The notes beneath the pieces are model-generated. The model worked only from the letters and a program-made list of their open reading frames with translations, was not told where the DNA came from and did no database searches. 64,000 bases of DNA from Lactococcus fujiensis JCM 16395 (GTDB lineage: Bacteria > Bacillota > Bacilli > Lactobacillales > Streptococcaceae): NCBI RefSeq assembly GCF_002441655.1, contig NZ_JXJU01000003.1, positions 124,001 through 188,000 of the forward strand. The letters run 5' to 3'. This document shows, one piece after another, positions 43,134 through 53,329 of the stretch (position 1 is its first letter; each line of letters opens with the position of its first letter). Both the position numbers and the translations under genes were made by a program.

Positions 43134-43158
43134 AAATGGACCCTCAGGGTCCATTTTT
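43132..43158. terminator. Bidirectional terminator
   Basis: AAAAATGGACCC-TCA-GGGTCCATTTTT between the convergent small gene and dus. Confidence 0.93.
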
Positions 43159-43167
43159 ATTCATTGA

Positions 43168-44175
43168 TTAATATTGATAGTTGGCTACAAATTCGTCAAT
43201 GATATTCACTATTTGTGCTTGAGATTCAGCTTCGTTAATTGCTAACTTAACTTTGCTCGCACGTTTCGCTCCTTTGAGGTAGTAGGCTGCGTGTTGGCGG
43301 AATTCACGTGATGCAATGTTGTCCCCTTTGAGGTCAACAAGACGAGCTAAATGTAATTTTGCGATTTCCATTTTTTCAGGAACAGGAGGTTCTGGAAGTA
43401 AAATTCCAGTTCGTAAATAATGTTCTGTGCGGTGCAAAATCCAAGGATTACCAAGGGCAGCACGTCCCATCATGACTGCTGTAACTCCTGTTTGATCAAT
43501 CATTTTCATTGCATCTTCGGGTGTCTTTACATCGCCATTTCCGATAACAGGAATATTAACTGCCTCAGTTAATTTTGAGAGCCAGTGCCAGTTATCTTGT
43601 GCATTACCTGTGTATTGTTGGGCTTTTGTACGGCAATGCATGGCAACAGCCGCTCCACCCGCTGCTTCAATCGCTTTTGCATTTTCGACACAGAAGAGAT
43701 GATCGTCATCCCATCCTAAACGAATTTTCACAGTCAAAGGCTTAGAAATTGCTTTACTGACGTTCGAAACAACATCATAAACTTTATCAGGATCAAGCAA
43801 AAGGCGTGAGCCTGCATCATTCTTCGTTACCTTTGGAACAGGGCAACCCATGTTAATATCAATGATATCTGCCACAGTGTTGGCTTCAACAAATTTTGCA
43901 GCTTCAACCAATGTATCAACTTCACCACCAAAAATTTGCATGGAAAGAGGGTGCGGTACACCTTCAAAATCCATCATCCCCAATGTTTTTTCATTGCGAT
44001 GTTCAATCCCTTTGTCAGAAATCATTTCTGTAACCACAAGTCCTGCACCAAACTCTTTTGCTGTTTTCAAGAAAGCTTTGTTATTAATACCAGCCATTGG
44101 AGCGAGCACAATTTTATTTTGTATATCGATATCGCCAATTTTCCAAGGCGTGCTGAATTTTTTATCCATAGTCAT
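43168..44175 (-). CDS. dusB: tRNA-dihydrouridine synthase (DusB type)
   Basis: 335 residues. FMN-dependent reduction of uridines in the tRNA D-loop. Seen: IVLAPMAGINNKAFL at the N-terminus, DINMGCPVPKV with the catalytic Cys, LTVKIRLGWDD, AMHCRTKAQQYTG, IPVIGNGDVKTPEDA, VMMGRAALGNPWI. ATG 44175, or ATG 44169 two codons on. The extended -10 TGATAAAAT (minus strand, hexamer 44183-44188) is seven bases upstream, so it is probably leaderless. Confidence 0.92.
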   Translation of the reverse strand: MTMDKKFSTPWKIGDIDIQNKIVLAPMAGINNKAFLKTAKEFGAGLVVTEMISDKGIEHRNEKTLGMMDFEGVPHPLSMQIFGGEVDTLVEAAKFVEANTVADIIDINMGCPVPKVTKNDAGSRLLLDPDKVYDVVSNVSKAISKPLTVKIRLGWDDDHLFCVENAKAIEAAGGAAVAMHCRTKAQQYTGNAQDNWHWLSKLTEAVNIPVIGNGDVKTPEDAMKMIDQTGVTAVMMGRAALGNPWILHRTEHYLRTGILLPEPPVPEKMEIAKLHLARLVDLKGDNIASREFRQHAAYYLKGAKRASKVKLAINEAESQAQIVNIIDEFVANYQY

Positions 44176-44182
44176 AAGCTAC

Positions 44183-44191
44183 ATTTTATCA
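44183..44191 (-). promoter_or_regulatory. Extended -10 of dus (leaderless type)
   Basis: TGA-TAAAAT on the minus strand, seven bases before the ATG at 44175. Confidence 0.6.
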
Positions 44192-44232
44192 TTTTTTGGT
44201 TTAAAATGAACGCTTAGAGTTTTATAAATAAC

Positions 44233-44261
44233 TTGACAAAACGAATTCAAAAGAATACAAT
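44233..44261 (+). promoter_or_regulatory. Strong promoter upstream of the small membrane gene
   Basis: TTGACA at 44233-44238, 17-base spacer, TACAAT at 44256-44261. Transcription would start near 44268. The 71 to 185 bases that follow before the possible starts match no RNA family I know. Confidence 0.75.
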
Positions 44262-44338
44262 ACGGAAAAGGCTTTTGAATAAGCAGATGGTGGACAAGTT
44301 AGCGTTTAGGAACGAAATAGAGATTGCGATAAAAAGGA

Positions 44339-44710
44339 ATGAGCCTAGCTGGCAGAGTCAGTAAAATTAATGGCAACAACCAATCTGAAATTCCAGGCGA
44401 CAAAGGATTGACAAAAAGCGCAGTGAACTTTAATAAATTTCTCTTTTTTAACATGAATAAAAAACGACGAGTTATGTGGATACTGTGTTTTGCATGGTAT
44501 TCTGTTCTGACAAGCTTAATTTACGGAATTTGGACCAAATCGGGGCTCATGACTTTGATGTGCCTCGTTCAATCCATCATTTCAATTCTCTTAATCATAA
44601 ATCATTGGTCAAATCATCAGTTGACTTCAAAAAATTTCTTTATTGTACCTTTTATAATGTTGCTCGGTCTTATTTTTGTGCTGTCATTTTTAGTTCTTGT
44701 TGGTTTATAA
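44339..44710 (+). CDS. Small membrane protein, uncertain start
   Basis: 123 residues from ATG 44339, or 85 from ATG 44453. The C-terminal 85 residues have three membrane segments (RRVMWILCFAWYSVLTSLIYGIW, LMTLMCLVQSIISILLII, FFIVPFIMLLGLIFVLSFLVLV). The first 38 residues (MSLAGRVSKINGNNQSEIPG...) are polar and odd for this class. ATG 44339 has AAGG too close (2 bases); ATG 44453 has no Shine-Dalgarno. No family recognised. Confidence 0.5.
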   Translation: MSLAGRVSKINGNNQSEIPGDKGLTKSAVNFNKFLFFNMNKKRRVMWILCFAWYSVLTSLIYGIWTKSGLMTLMCLVQSIISILLIINHWSNHQLTSKNFFIVPFIMLLGLIFVLSFLVLVGL

Positions 44711-44726
44711 AATACCAGCAGTTTTT

Positions 44727-45248
44727 TTATTTCGTGACTAAATAATGTAATTCGACAAATTGACCATAAGTTTTGGTTTCAATGAGTTTTAATTTTTCCG
44801 CGTAATTTCCACTCGGAAAAAGGCGACGTCCATTTCCTAATAGTACTGGAGCAATTGTGATTTGCATTTCATCAACACAACCATTCTCCAAAAAGAGCTG
44901 AATAATTTCGCCACCACCGACGACCCAAATATCTCCAGCTAAAGTAGAAATAAATTCTCTAATATTATCTGGGTTAACAAATGTTACGGCTGTATTGGCA
45001 CTTTGATTTTGGCGCGTGAATACGTAAGAATCCTGCTCGGAGTATGGCCAACCATTCTTAATGACCGACTCATCGTTCATTAACCAGTCATAAGTTTTCA
45101 TGCCCATGATGACAGTTCTGATTGTGTGCATGAAATTTCCATAGCCATTATCACCATCACCAGAAACCTCAAATAGCCAGTCTAACTTGTCATCTTCTGT
45201 TGCAATATAACCATCTAATGTTGTGGCGATATAAAGTTTTACAGTCAT
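44727..45248 (-). CDS. Dihydrofolate reductase-like / RibD C-terminal domain protein
   Basis: 173 residues. KLYIATTLDGYIATEDDKLDWLF at the N-terminus, VIMGMKTYDWL, DIWVVGGGEIIQLFLENGCVDEMQITIAPVLLGNGRRLFP: the RibD_C/YwjB family with the NADPH-binding GGG motif. Members are probable NADPH reductases of unknown substrate, sometimes called DHFR-family; it is not the housekeeping folA. SD AAAAGGAGAAA. Confidence 0.87.
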   Translation of the reverse strand: MTVKLYIATTLDGYIATEDDKLDWLFEVSGDGDNGYGNFMHTIRTVIMGMKTYDWLMNDESVIKNGWPYSEQDSYVFTRQNQSANTAVTFVNPDNIREFISTLAGDIWVVGGGEIIQLFLENGCVDEMQITIAPVLLGNGRRLFPSGNYAEKLKLIETKTYGQFVELHYLVTK

Positions 45249-45287
45249 TTTTCTCCTTTTCTGACTTTATTTAATCAAGTCTGTTTA

Positions 45288-45319
45288 AAAAATTCTGTCA
45301 TTACTGACAGAATTTTTTT
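45288..45319. terminator. Terminator between hslO and the RibD-like gene
   Basis: AAAAATTCTGTCA-TTAC-TGACAGAATTTTTTT. It terminates hslO on the minus strand. Confidence 0.9.
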
Positions 45320-45342
45320 GTATGTAATTATTAACAAATATT

Positions 45343-46215
45343 TTAGTTGTTCAAAATCAAATCGTTGAGTTCTTCTTCAGAAAATTCATATTTACGTTCA
45401 CAGAATTGGCAAATAATTTCAGCACCGTGATCTTCCTCAATAATTTCATTGATTGTTTGATTCCCGAGGGATTTAATTCCATCTCTGAACCGTCCTTTGG
45501 AACAGTCACACTCAAAAGCAAGTGGGGTGTCAGATAATTTTGTGAATTCCATTTGACCGTATATTGCCTTTAACATCGCTTCAAGCGCATTCGTTTCTTC
45601 GAGCATTGTAGCAATTGATGGCATGGATTTTATGTTGTTTTCGATTTCCGAAATTTCTTCTTCGGTGGCATCGGGCATGGCCTGCAGCATGAAACCACCA
45701 GCAATTTTTACAGTATCGGCATCTTGGTCTAGCAACACATTTAAGCCCACTGAGGCCGGAGTTTGCTCACTTTCAAGAAAATACCAAGCTAAATCCTCTC
45801 CTATTTCACCTGTGATCAAGTCGACTTTTCCTGTATAGGGTTGTTTTAAGCCGAGATCTTTAATGACAACAAAAAAACCATTGCCCACAAAAGGAGCCAC
45901 AATTACTTCACCTGTTGATCCTTTTTTGTAATCAAGTTCTTTATGCGTCACATAACCTTTAACATTTCCTTTGCTATCAGCCACGGCAACGATAGGTCCT
46001 AGAGCACCATCACCTAGGACTTTTACAGTGATTTTTTCCTCTCCTTTTTCATTTGCCCCCAAAATTTGAGCAGCAATCAAAGTTCGACCCAAGGCGACAG
46101 TTGATGTTGGCCATGTTTGATGGCGTTTTTGTGCCTCACGCACGGTTTCTGTTGAGTCCAAAACAAAAGCACGAAAATGACCGTTTTTTGAAATTGATTT
46201 AATGATTTTATCCAT
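45343..46215 (-). CDS. hslO: Redox-regulated chaperone Hsp33
   Basis: 290 residues. N-terminal substrate-binding domain (KIIKSISKNGHFRAFVLDSTETVREAQKRH) and the C-terminal zinc switch with four cysteines: FECDCSKGRF (CxC) and CQFCERKY (CxxC). Oxidation releases zinc and activates holdase function. The ATG is six bases after an extended -10 (TGTTAAAAT, minus strand), so it is probably leaderless. Confidence 0.95.
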   Translation of the reverse strand: MDKIIKSISKNGHFRAFVLDSTETVREAQKRHQTWPTSTVALGRTLIAAQILGANEKGEEKITVKVLGDGALGPIVAVADSKGNVKGYVTHKELDYKKGSTGEVIVAPFVGNGFFVVIKDLGLKQPYTGKVDLITGEIGEDLAWYFLESEQTPASVGLNVLLDQDADTVKIAGGFMLQAMPDATEEEISEIENNIKSMPSIATMLEETNALEAMLKAIYGQMEFTKLSDTPLAFECDCSKGRFRDGIKSLGNQTINEIIEEDHGAEIICQFCERKYEFSEEELNDLILNN

Positions 46216-46221
46216 GGCTCT

Positions 46222-46230
46222 ATTTTAACA
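46222..46230 (-). promoter_or_regulatory. Extended -10 of hslO (leaderless type)
   Basis: TGT-TAAAAT on the minus strand, hexamer 46222-46227, six bases before the ATG, no Shine-Dalgarno. Confidence 0.6.
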
Positions 46231-46342
46231 CAAAAGCTTGCAAAGTTTACACTTATCGATGCAGAAGCCTTCATTAGTTGAATACCCATCAATTGTTGCT
46301 AAATTCATGGCTTTTTTATTAAATCTAATAATTATAAGAGTA

Positions 46343-46355
46343 AAATCCGAACAAT
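46343..46355 (+). promoter_or_regulatory. PurR box
   Basis: AAATCCGAACAAT, an exact match to the Lactococcus lactis PurBox AWWWCCGAACWWT. Its centre is about 76 bases before the predicted transcription start (about 46425), the distance known for PurR activation in that species. Confidence 0.85.
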
Positions 46356-46389
46356 TAAAGGAAAATTATGAAAAACATCGGAAATATGC

Positions 46390-46418
46390 TTATCATGTCA
46401 GAATAACTTTGCTAAAAT
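46390..46418 (+). promoter_or_regulatory. purA promoter
   Basis: TAAAAT at 46413-46418 with a poor -35 (TTATCA 46390-46395, 17-base spacer), as expected for an activator-dependent promoter. Confidence 0.7.
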
Positions 46419-46424
46419 AGAAGT

Positions 46425-47975
<1,551 letters not shown>

Positions 47976-48037
47976 GAATGCTATCTTTCCTGCAAAGAGG
48001 AAGTAGTATTAGAAGACTTTTTATAATTGTAATCACC

Positions 48038-48062
48038 AAAAAAGGTTTCAAAGCCTTTTTTA
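48038..48062 (+). terminator. Terminator of purA
   Basis: AAAAAAGG (48038-48045) pairs with CCTTTTTT (48054-48061). Confidence 0.8.
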
Positions 48063-48106
48063 TTTTGGGAAACATTTCAAGGAACCAGGCTCTGAAATGA
48101 TTATCG

Positions 48107-48134
48107 TTGACAAAGCCTAAAAAAGTGATAAAAT
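48107..48134 (+). promoter_or_regulatory. pheS promoter
   Basis: TTGACA at 48107-48112, 16-base spacer, TAAAAT at 48129-48134; start about 48141. Confidence 0.8.
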
Positions 48135-48140
48135 TGAGAG

Positions 48141-48327
48141 TAAGACATAAGAAGAGTAAGTTTTGAAGCATCAAAAGGGAATTGCAATCACCGACTGAGA
48201 GTTGCAAAGATGTAAAATCACTGAAGTTCACCTTATGTAAAATTTAATAATCGACTTAATTAAGTAATAAAATAGGATGGTACCGCGGTTATTCGCTCCT
48301 TTTGGGAGTGGAAAATCGCGTTTTTTT
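48141..48327 (+). promoter_or_regulatory. T-box leader of pheST, Phe specifier
   Basis: Stem I base ACATAAG (48148-48154) pairs with CTTATGT (48232-48238). The specifier loop has AGAGTAAG on the 5' side and CTGAAGTTCAC on the 3' side, giving TTC (Phe) at 48227-48229. The T-box AGGATGGTACCGCG is at 48274-48287. The terminator stem (CGCTCC-TTTT-GGGAGTG inside a CGCG/CGCG clamp) is followed by seven T. The 150 bases from 48328 to the pheS start hold nothing else I recognise. Confidence 0.93.
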
Positions 48328-48490
48328 ATTTTCATAACAAAAATAAAATGAACAAAATGACCATCTTATTAAATGAAGAAAGGACTATCGCCAAGAGCGG
48401 TAGATTGAATTTTTTAAAATAGCAAGCTGTTAAAATAGAAATTTCACAGATTCAAACAGACCCTATTAAGAAATTCAGATTGGAGAAAAG

Positions 48491-49531
48491 ATGTCTTTAC
48501 AAGAAAGAATTGAAGAATTACGCGAGCGTGCAATCAGTGCTTTGAAGGAAGCCAGTGATGAAAAAGCACTGAACGAATTACGGACTACGATGCTTGGGAA
48601 AAAAGGGGAACTCACGGAAATCCTCAAAGGAATGAAGGATTTATCAAATGAAGAGCGTCCCGCTATTGGTGGACTTGCCAACAGTTTTCGTGATGTTTTT
48701 GGTCACGCCTTCGAAGAAAAACGTGCAGAGCTTGAAGAATTTGCAATGCGTGCTGCACTCGCTGCCGAAACAATTGACGTGACTTTGCCTGGCACTGAAA
48801 TTAAAAAAGGAACCCGTCATATTTTGACTCAAACGGAAGAAGAGATTGAAGAAATTTTTCTAGGGATGGGTTATGAAGTTGTTGATGGCTACGAAGTTGA
48901 AACAGACCACTATAATTTTGAAAGGATGAACTTGCCAAAAGATCATCCTGCACGTGATATGCAAGATACTTTTTACATTAACAATGAAACATTACTTCGC
49001 ACACACACAAGCCCAATGCAAGCTCGGACAATGGATGCGCATGACTTCAGCAAAGGCGGACTACGTATGATCGCACCAGGGCGTGTTTATCGTCGTGACA
49101 CTGATGATGCCACGCACAGTCATCAGTTCCACCAAATCGAAGGTTTAGTTGTCGATAAAAATATTACAATGGCTGACCTCAAAGGTACGCTTGACCTTGT
49201 AATGAAAAAAATGTTTGGACAAGACCGTGAATTGCGTTGGCGTCCCAGCTATTTCCCATTCACAGAACCTTCTGTCGAAGTTGATATTTCATGCTTTAAA
49301 TGTGGGGGAAAAGGCTGTAATGTATGCAAACACACAGGGTGGATTGAAATTCTAGGTGCTGGAATGGTACATCCTAACGTTCTTGAAATGTCAGGACTTG
49401 ACTCAACTATTTATAGCGGATTTGCCTTTGGTTTAGGACAAGAACGTATTGCAATGCTTCGTTATGGCATCAATGACATTCGCGGATTCTATCAAGGCGA
49501 TGTACGTTTTTTGGAACAATTTGCTGATTAA
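48491..49531 (+). CDS. pheS: Phenylalanyl-tRNA synthetase alpha subunit
   Basis: 346 residues. N-terminal coiled coil for tRNA contact (1-85), then the class II core: [23 protein letters not shown] (motif 1/2 region), [45 protein letters not shown] and [21 protein letters not shown] (motif 3). Forms an alpha2beta2 enzyme with PheT, whose gene follows after 36 bases. Confidence 0.98.
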   Translation: MSLQERIEELRERAISALKEASDEKALNELRTTMLGKKGELTEILKGMKDLSNEERPAIGGLANSFRDVFGHAFEEKRAELEEFAMRAALAAETIDVTLPGTEIKKGTRHILTQTEEEIEEIFLGMGYEVVDGYEVETDHYNFERMNLPKDHPARDMQDTFYINNETLLRTHTSPMQARTMDAHDFSKGGLRMIAPGRVYRRDTDDATHSHQFHQIEGLVVDKNITMADLKGTLDLVMKKMFGQDRELRWRPSYFPFTEPSVEVDISCFKCGGKGCNVCKHTGWIEILGAGMVHPNVLEMSGLDSTIYSGFAFGLGQERIAMLRYGINDIRGFYQGDVRFLEQFAD

Positions 49532-49567
49532 TACTGGCTCGCGAAAGAAATTAAAGGAAAATAAAAA

Positions 49568-51970
49568 ATGTTAGTAAGTTATAAATGGTTAAAAGAACTT
49601 GTTCCAGATCTCACTGCTACAGCGAGTGACTTGGAATATAAAATGTCAACAACAGGTATTGAAGTGGAAGGTGTTACGTCACCTGCAGAGGGCTTGTCAA
49701 AATTGGTAGTTGGAGAAGTTTTATCATCTGAAGACATCCCAGAAACACACCTCCATATTACTAAAGTTAATATCGGTGAAGAAGAACCAATTCAAATCGT
49801 CTGTGGTGCAAATAACGTACGTGTGGGGATGAAAACAATAACGGCTCTTGTTGGGGCACGCATTGTAGATAATATTAAAATTAAAAAAGGAAAAATCCGC
49901 GGTGTTGAATCAATGGGGATGCTTTGTGCCCTTGATGAAATTGGTATAGACGAAAAAATTAATCCAATGAAACATGAAGATGGTATTTTCGAAATGCCAT
50001 CAGATGCTGAGGTTGGAACTTCAATTTTCCCTTATCTTGATTTAGATGATGAAATTATTGAGTTGTCGATTACGCCAAATCGTGCAGATGCACTGTCTAT
50101 GCGTGGTACTGCTTATGAAGTAGGAAGTATCTATGGTCTGCCTGTACAATTTCCAACTAAAGATTTGATTGAAAGCGACAAAGCGACGGCTGACAAAATT
50201 AAAGTTGTTGTGAGTACTGACAAGGTACCAACTTATAAAATTCGTGTGATTGAAGGGGTTAAAATTGCACCAAGTCCACTTTGGTTACAAACCCGTTTAA
50301 TGAATGCTGGAGTTCGGCCAATTAACAATGTCGTTGACGTCACTAATTATATCTTGATGTATTATGGTCAACCTTTGCACAGCTTTGATTTTGATAAATT
50401 TGGTTCAAATGAAATTCTTGTTCGACAAGCAGAAGATGGTGAAAAATTAACAACTCTAGATGGTGTTGAACGTGAACTTTCAAAAGAAGATATTGCAATC
50501 ACGTCAAACGGTAAACCGGTTGCTCTTGCTGGTGTAATGGGAGGACTTGATTCCGAAATAACGGACGGAACAACAACTGTTGCTTTAGAATCAGCACTTT
50601 TCAACGGAACATTAATTCGTAAAACGTCACAAAAATTCGCTTTACGTTCTGAGGCATCGGCACGATTCGAAAAAGGCATTAACGAGGGGACAGTCACAGA
50701 GGCACTCGATTTTGCTGCGGCTATGATTGCTGAACTTGCTGGTGGTAGCGTGCTTAAAGGAGTAGTCGAATCAAATGATTACCAACCTCAACAAGTTGTA
50801 GTAAGCATTACCCTATCTCGAATTAATGCCGCTTTGGGTACGGATTTATCTCTGAATACAGTTGAAAAAATCTTTAAACAGCTTGGTTTTGGTGTCAAAA
50901 TCGATGGGGAAAACTTTATTTGTGAAATCCCATCTCGACGTTGGGACATTTCAATCGAGGCTGATCTTGTCGAAGAGGTCGCTCGTATTTATGGTTATGA
51001 CAATTTGCCAACTACACTTCCTGCAGGAAATGAAGCTGGCGAACTAACAGCGATGCAAAAATTACGTCGCCAAGTTCGGACAAATGTTGAAGCAAGTGGG
51101 CTTTCAGAAGTCATCGGATATTCGCTTGTAACACCCGAAAAAGCACTTGAATTTATCGCAGATAAAAACTTTCCAACCACTTCATTAATGATGCCAATGA
51201 CAGAGGATCGATCAACGCTTCGTGTAAATATGATTCCAGGATTGCTTGACATCATTAATTACAATCAAAATCGTAAAAATGCAGATGTTGCCATTTATGA
51301 AGTCGGAAATGTTTTCTTACCAAGTAATACGGAGGATGGTCGTCCAACAGAGGTTCCAAATTTAGCATTTGCCATATCAGGAAATGTTGTTGACAAATCA
51401 TATCAAGGGAATGCTGTTCCAGTTGATTTCTTCCATGCTAAAGGAATTGTGGAGCAATTACTCGCTGGAATCAAAAATGTTACCTTTGTTGCGACTGATC
51501 AGATTCCAGCCATGCATCCAGGTCGGACAGCGGTCATTCAAGCGGGAGAACGCCACATTGGCTTTGTTGGTCAAATTCATCCAGCCACAGCTAAGAAATA
51601 TGATATTTCTGAAACTTATGCTGCAGGAATTGATTTACAAGCCCTTCTTGAATTGCAACCAGAACAAACCATATTCACTGACATTCCGAAGGTTCAAGCT
51701 GTGACTCGTGACGTTGCGATGTTACTCGACTCAAATGTTACAAATGCTGAAATTGTTGAAGTAATTGAACAGAGCAGAGTCAAGACCCTAAGCAAGGTAG
51801 AACTTTTTGACATCTATCAAGGGGTAAATCTTCCATTTGGTAAAAAGTCTATGGCGTACACATTGACATTCCAAACCCTTGAAAATACGATGACCGATGA
51901 TGAAATAAATACAGCAATGAACAAAGTAACGAAGAATTTAGTTGAAAAACTTAATGCAGAAATCCGTTAA
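49568..51970 (+). CDS. pheT: Phenylalanyl-tRNA synthetase beta subunit
   Basis: 800 residues. Domains in order: tRNA-binding OB fold (about 40-150), B3/B4 editing domain (about 210-390, NAGVRPINNVVDVTNYIL), B5 (about 400-475), catalytic-like core (about 490-680), C-terminal anticodon-binding FDX-ACB domain (about 705-800, KVQAVTRDVAMLLD). Full length, no frameshift. Confidence 0.98.
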   Translation: MLVSYKWLKELVPDLTATASDLEYKMSTTGIEVEGVTSPAEGLSKLVVGEVLSSEDIPETHLHITKVNIGEEEPIQIVCGANNVRVGMKTITALVGARIVDNIKIKKGKIRGVESMGMLCALDEIGIDEKINPMKHEDGIFEMPSDAEVGTSIFPYLDLDDEIIELSITPNRADALSMRGTAYEVGSIYGLPVQFPTKDLIESDKATADKIKVVVSTDKVPTYKIRVIEGVKIAPSPLWLQTRLMNAGVRPINNVVDVTNYILMYYGQPLHSFDFDKFGSNEILVRQAEDGEKLTTLDGVERELSKEDIAITSNGKPVALAGVMGGLDSEITDGTTTVALESALFNGTLIRKTSQKFALRSEASARFEKGINEGTVTEALDFAAAMIAELAGGSVLKGVVESNDYQPQQVVVSITLSRINAALGTDLSLNTVEKIFKQLGFGVKIDGENFICEIPSRRWDISIEADLVEEVARIYGYDNLPTTLPAGNEAGELTAMQKLRRQVRTNVEASGLSEVIGYSLVTPEKALEFIADKNFPTTSLMMPMTEDRSTLRVNMIPGLLDIINYNQNRKNADVAIYEVGNVFLPSNTEDGRPTEVPNLAFAISGNVVDKSYQGNAVPVDFFHAKGIVEQLLAGIKNVTFVATDQIPAMHPGRTAVIQAGERHIGFVGQIHPATAKKYDISETYAAGIDLQALLELQPEQTIFTDIPKVQAVTRDVAMLLDSNVTNAEIVEVIEQSRVKTLSKVELFDIYQGVNLPFGKKSMAYTLTFQTLENTMTDDEINTAMNKVTKNLVEKLNAEIR

Positions 51971-51984
51971 TCGTAATAAAAATA

Positions 51985-52014
51985 AAAAAGACTACTCAAA
52001 ATGTAGTTTTTTTT
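51985..52014 (+). terminator. Terminator of pheST
   Basis: AAAAgACTAC (one bulged G) pairs with GTAGTTTTTTTT. Confidence 0.75.
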
Positions 52015-52132
52015 ACAGCAAAAAATTGCAATAATATTACATACATATGAACAATTATCACAAAAAGTCACAAAATAAATATTTTTGATATAATATTAAC
52101 ATTAATGAAACTTCATGGGAAAAGTTCTGTGA

Positions 52133-52138
52133 TAGAAT
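52133..52138 (+). promoter_or_regulatory. -10 of the 3D-domain gene (leaderless type) with upstream alternative
   Basis: TAGAAT at 52133-52138 preceded by TGA, eight bases before the ATG. A second extended -10 (TGATATAAT, hexamer 52089-52094) lies further upstream and would give a 45-base leader without a Shine-Dalgarno. A 10-base direct repeat (TCACAAAAAG/TCACAAAATA) at about 52059-52078 may be a regulator site. Confidence 0.5.
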
Positions 52139-52146
52139 AGTGTAAT

Positions 52147-53265
52147 ATGAAGATTATACATTCAAAAAAAATTAGGAAAATGGTTCTTTTATTCAGTATG
52201 TTTCTAGCTGTTTTTGTTGTTTCGTCAAGACTTGTGAGTGCCGACACAACAACACAAAGTAACGTCAATGAACAGATAAACACCTTCCAATCTCAATTGA
52301 ATTCAGAACTGACCCAGGTGAATAAACTATACCAAAAGGTCAATGATTCTCAGACTCAAGTTCAAGAGGCGCAGTCTAAAATTGATACTTTAGAATCACA
52401 AATTGCACAAGCAGAAAAAGACGAAATAAACCTTACAAACTCAATTGCCAATCAAATGCGCTCGCTCCAATCGAATGGTGGTGTGATGATTTCTGTAATT
52501 GACATTATAACGTCATCGAATAATTTGACTGCAATGATTCAACGATTGGCGAATCTTAACATTGTTATGTCAGCAGAATCAGCCCAAGTTCAAGATTTGA
52601 AAAATACTCAAAATTCTTTGAAAAAAATGAAGATTCAATTAGAAGAAACAAAGAAAAAATTAGTTCAAAATGAACAATCTTACAAGTCCGAGGTGAGTAA
52701 TCTTCAAGGAAATATTTCTAATTTGCAATCTAAAATCAGTTCAAATCAGAAACTATTATCGGATATGAAAGCTCAAGCTGCTGCAGAACAAAAAGCACGT
52801 GATGCTAAAATCGCTGCGGATGCAGCCGCATCCGCAAAAGCAGCAAAGGAAAAGGCAGCCCAGAGTTCAAGTAGCTCAAGTAGCTCAAGTTCGTCAAACC
52901 AGTCGTCAAATTCGAACCAGTCGAACAGCACAGGAAATAGTGGGAATTCAGGAAGTTCAAATAACAACAATGGTCATAATAATGGGGGCAAAACGATGAC
53001 AGCCTTAGCTACCGCATATTCATGGCAAAATGTTGGTTACATTACTGCAATGGGAATAGATTTAAGAACTAATCCGATGTGTATTGCGGTCGATCCAAGT
53101 GTTATTCCACTGGGTTCATTGATTGAAGTTCCAGGCTACGGGATTGCAATAGCTGGGGATACAGGTGGTGCAATCAAAGGAAATCATATCGATGTTCATT
53201 TTCCAACAGTAGCTCAAGCGGTGGCTTGGGGAGCAAAAACAGTGCAAATCACAATTTTGAAATAA
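52147..53265 (+). CDS. Secreted coiled-coil protein with C-terminal 3D domain
   Basis: 372 residues. Signal peptide (KKIRKMVLLFSMFLAVFVVSSRLVSA, cleavage near residue 34), a long coiled coil (about 40-230) like the PcsB/CwlO N-terminus, a Ser/Asn/Gly low-complexity linker (about 238-282), and a 3D domain (about 284-372: TALATAYSW, AVDPSVIPLGSLIEVPGYG, AGDTGGAIKGNHIDVHF) with the three conserved Asp. 3D domains resemble the catalytic core of MltA lytic transglycosylases and occur in wall enzymes such as YocH. Likely a peptidoglycan hydrolase. Confidence 0.87.
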   Translation: MKIIHSKKIRKMVLLFSMFLAVFVVSSRLVSADTTTQSNVNEQINTFQSQLNSELTQVNKLYQKVNDSQTQVQEAQSKIDTLESQIAQAEKDEINLTNSIANQMRSLQSNGGVMISVIDIITSSNNLTAMIQRLANLNIVMSAESAQVQDLKNTQNSLKKMKIQLEETKKKLVQNEQSYKSEVSNLQGNISNLQSKISSNQKLLSDMKAQAAAEQKARDAKIAADAAASAKAAKEKAAQSSSSSSSSSSSNQSSNSNQSNSTGNSGNSGSSNNNNGHNNGGKTMTALATAYSWQNVGYITAMGIDLRTNPMCIAVDPSVIPLGSLIEVPGYGIAIAGDTGGAIKGNHIDVHFPTVAQAVAWGAKTVQITILK

Positions 53266-53290
53266 TAGAAAATCTAATAAAAATGAGATT

Positions 53291-53315
53291 AAGGCTTACA
53301 GTTAAGCCTTTTTTT
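53291..53315 (+). terminator. Terminator of the 3D-domain gene
   Basis: AAGGCTTA-CAGT-TAAGCCTT followed by T run. It also contains the -35 (CTTACA 53295-53300) of the rsgA promoter. Confidence 0.9.
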
Positions 53316-53317
53316 GA

Positions 53318-53323
53318 TATAAT
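53318..53323 (+). promoter_or_regulatory. -10 of rsgA (leaderless type)
   Basis: TATAAT with TGA in front; CTTACA 17 bases upstream as -35. The ATG at 53330 is six bases downstream; no Shine-Dalgarno. Confidence 0.7.
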
Positions 53324-53329
53324 TGAGAC

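Noticed and set aside
46368-46406. Twelve-codon ORF MKNIGNMLIMSE with a good Shine-Dalgarno, before the purA promoter
   Set aside because: It lies upstream of the purA transcription start and has no clear promoter of its own; probably chance.
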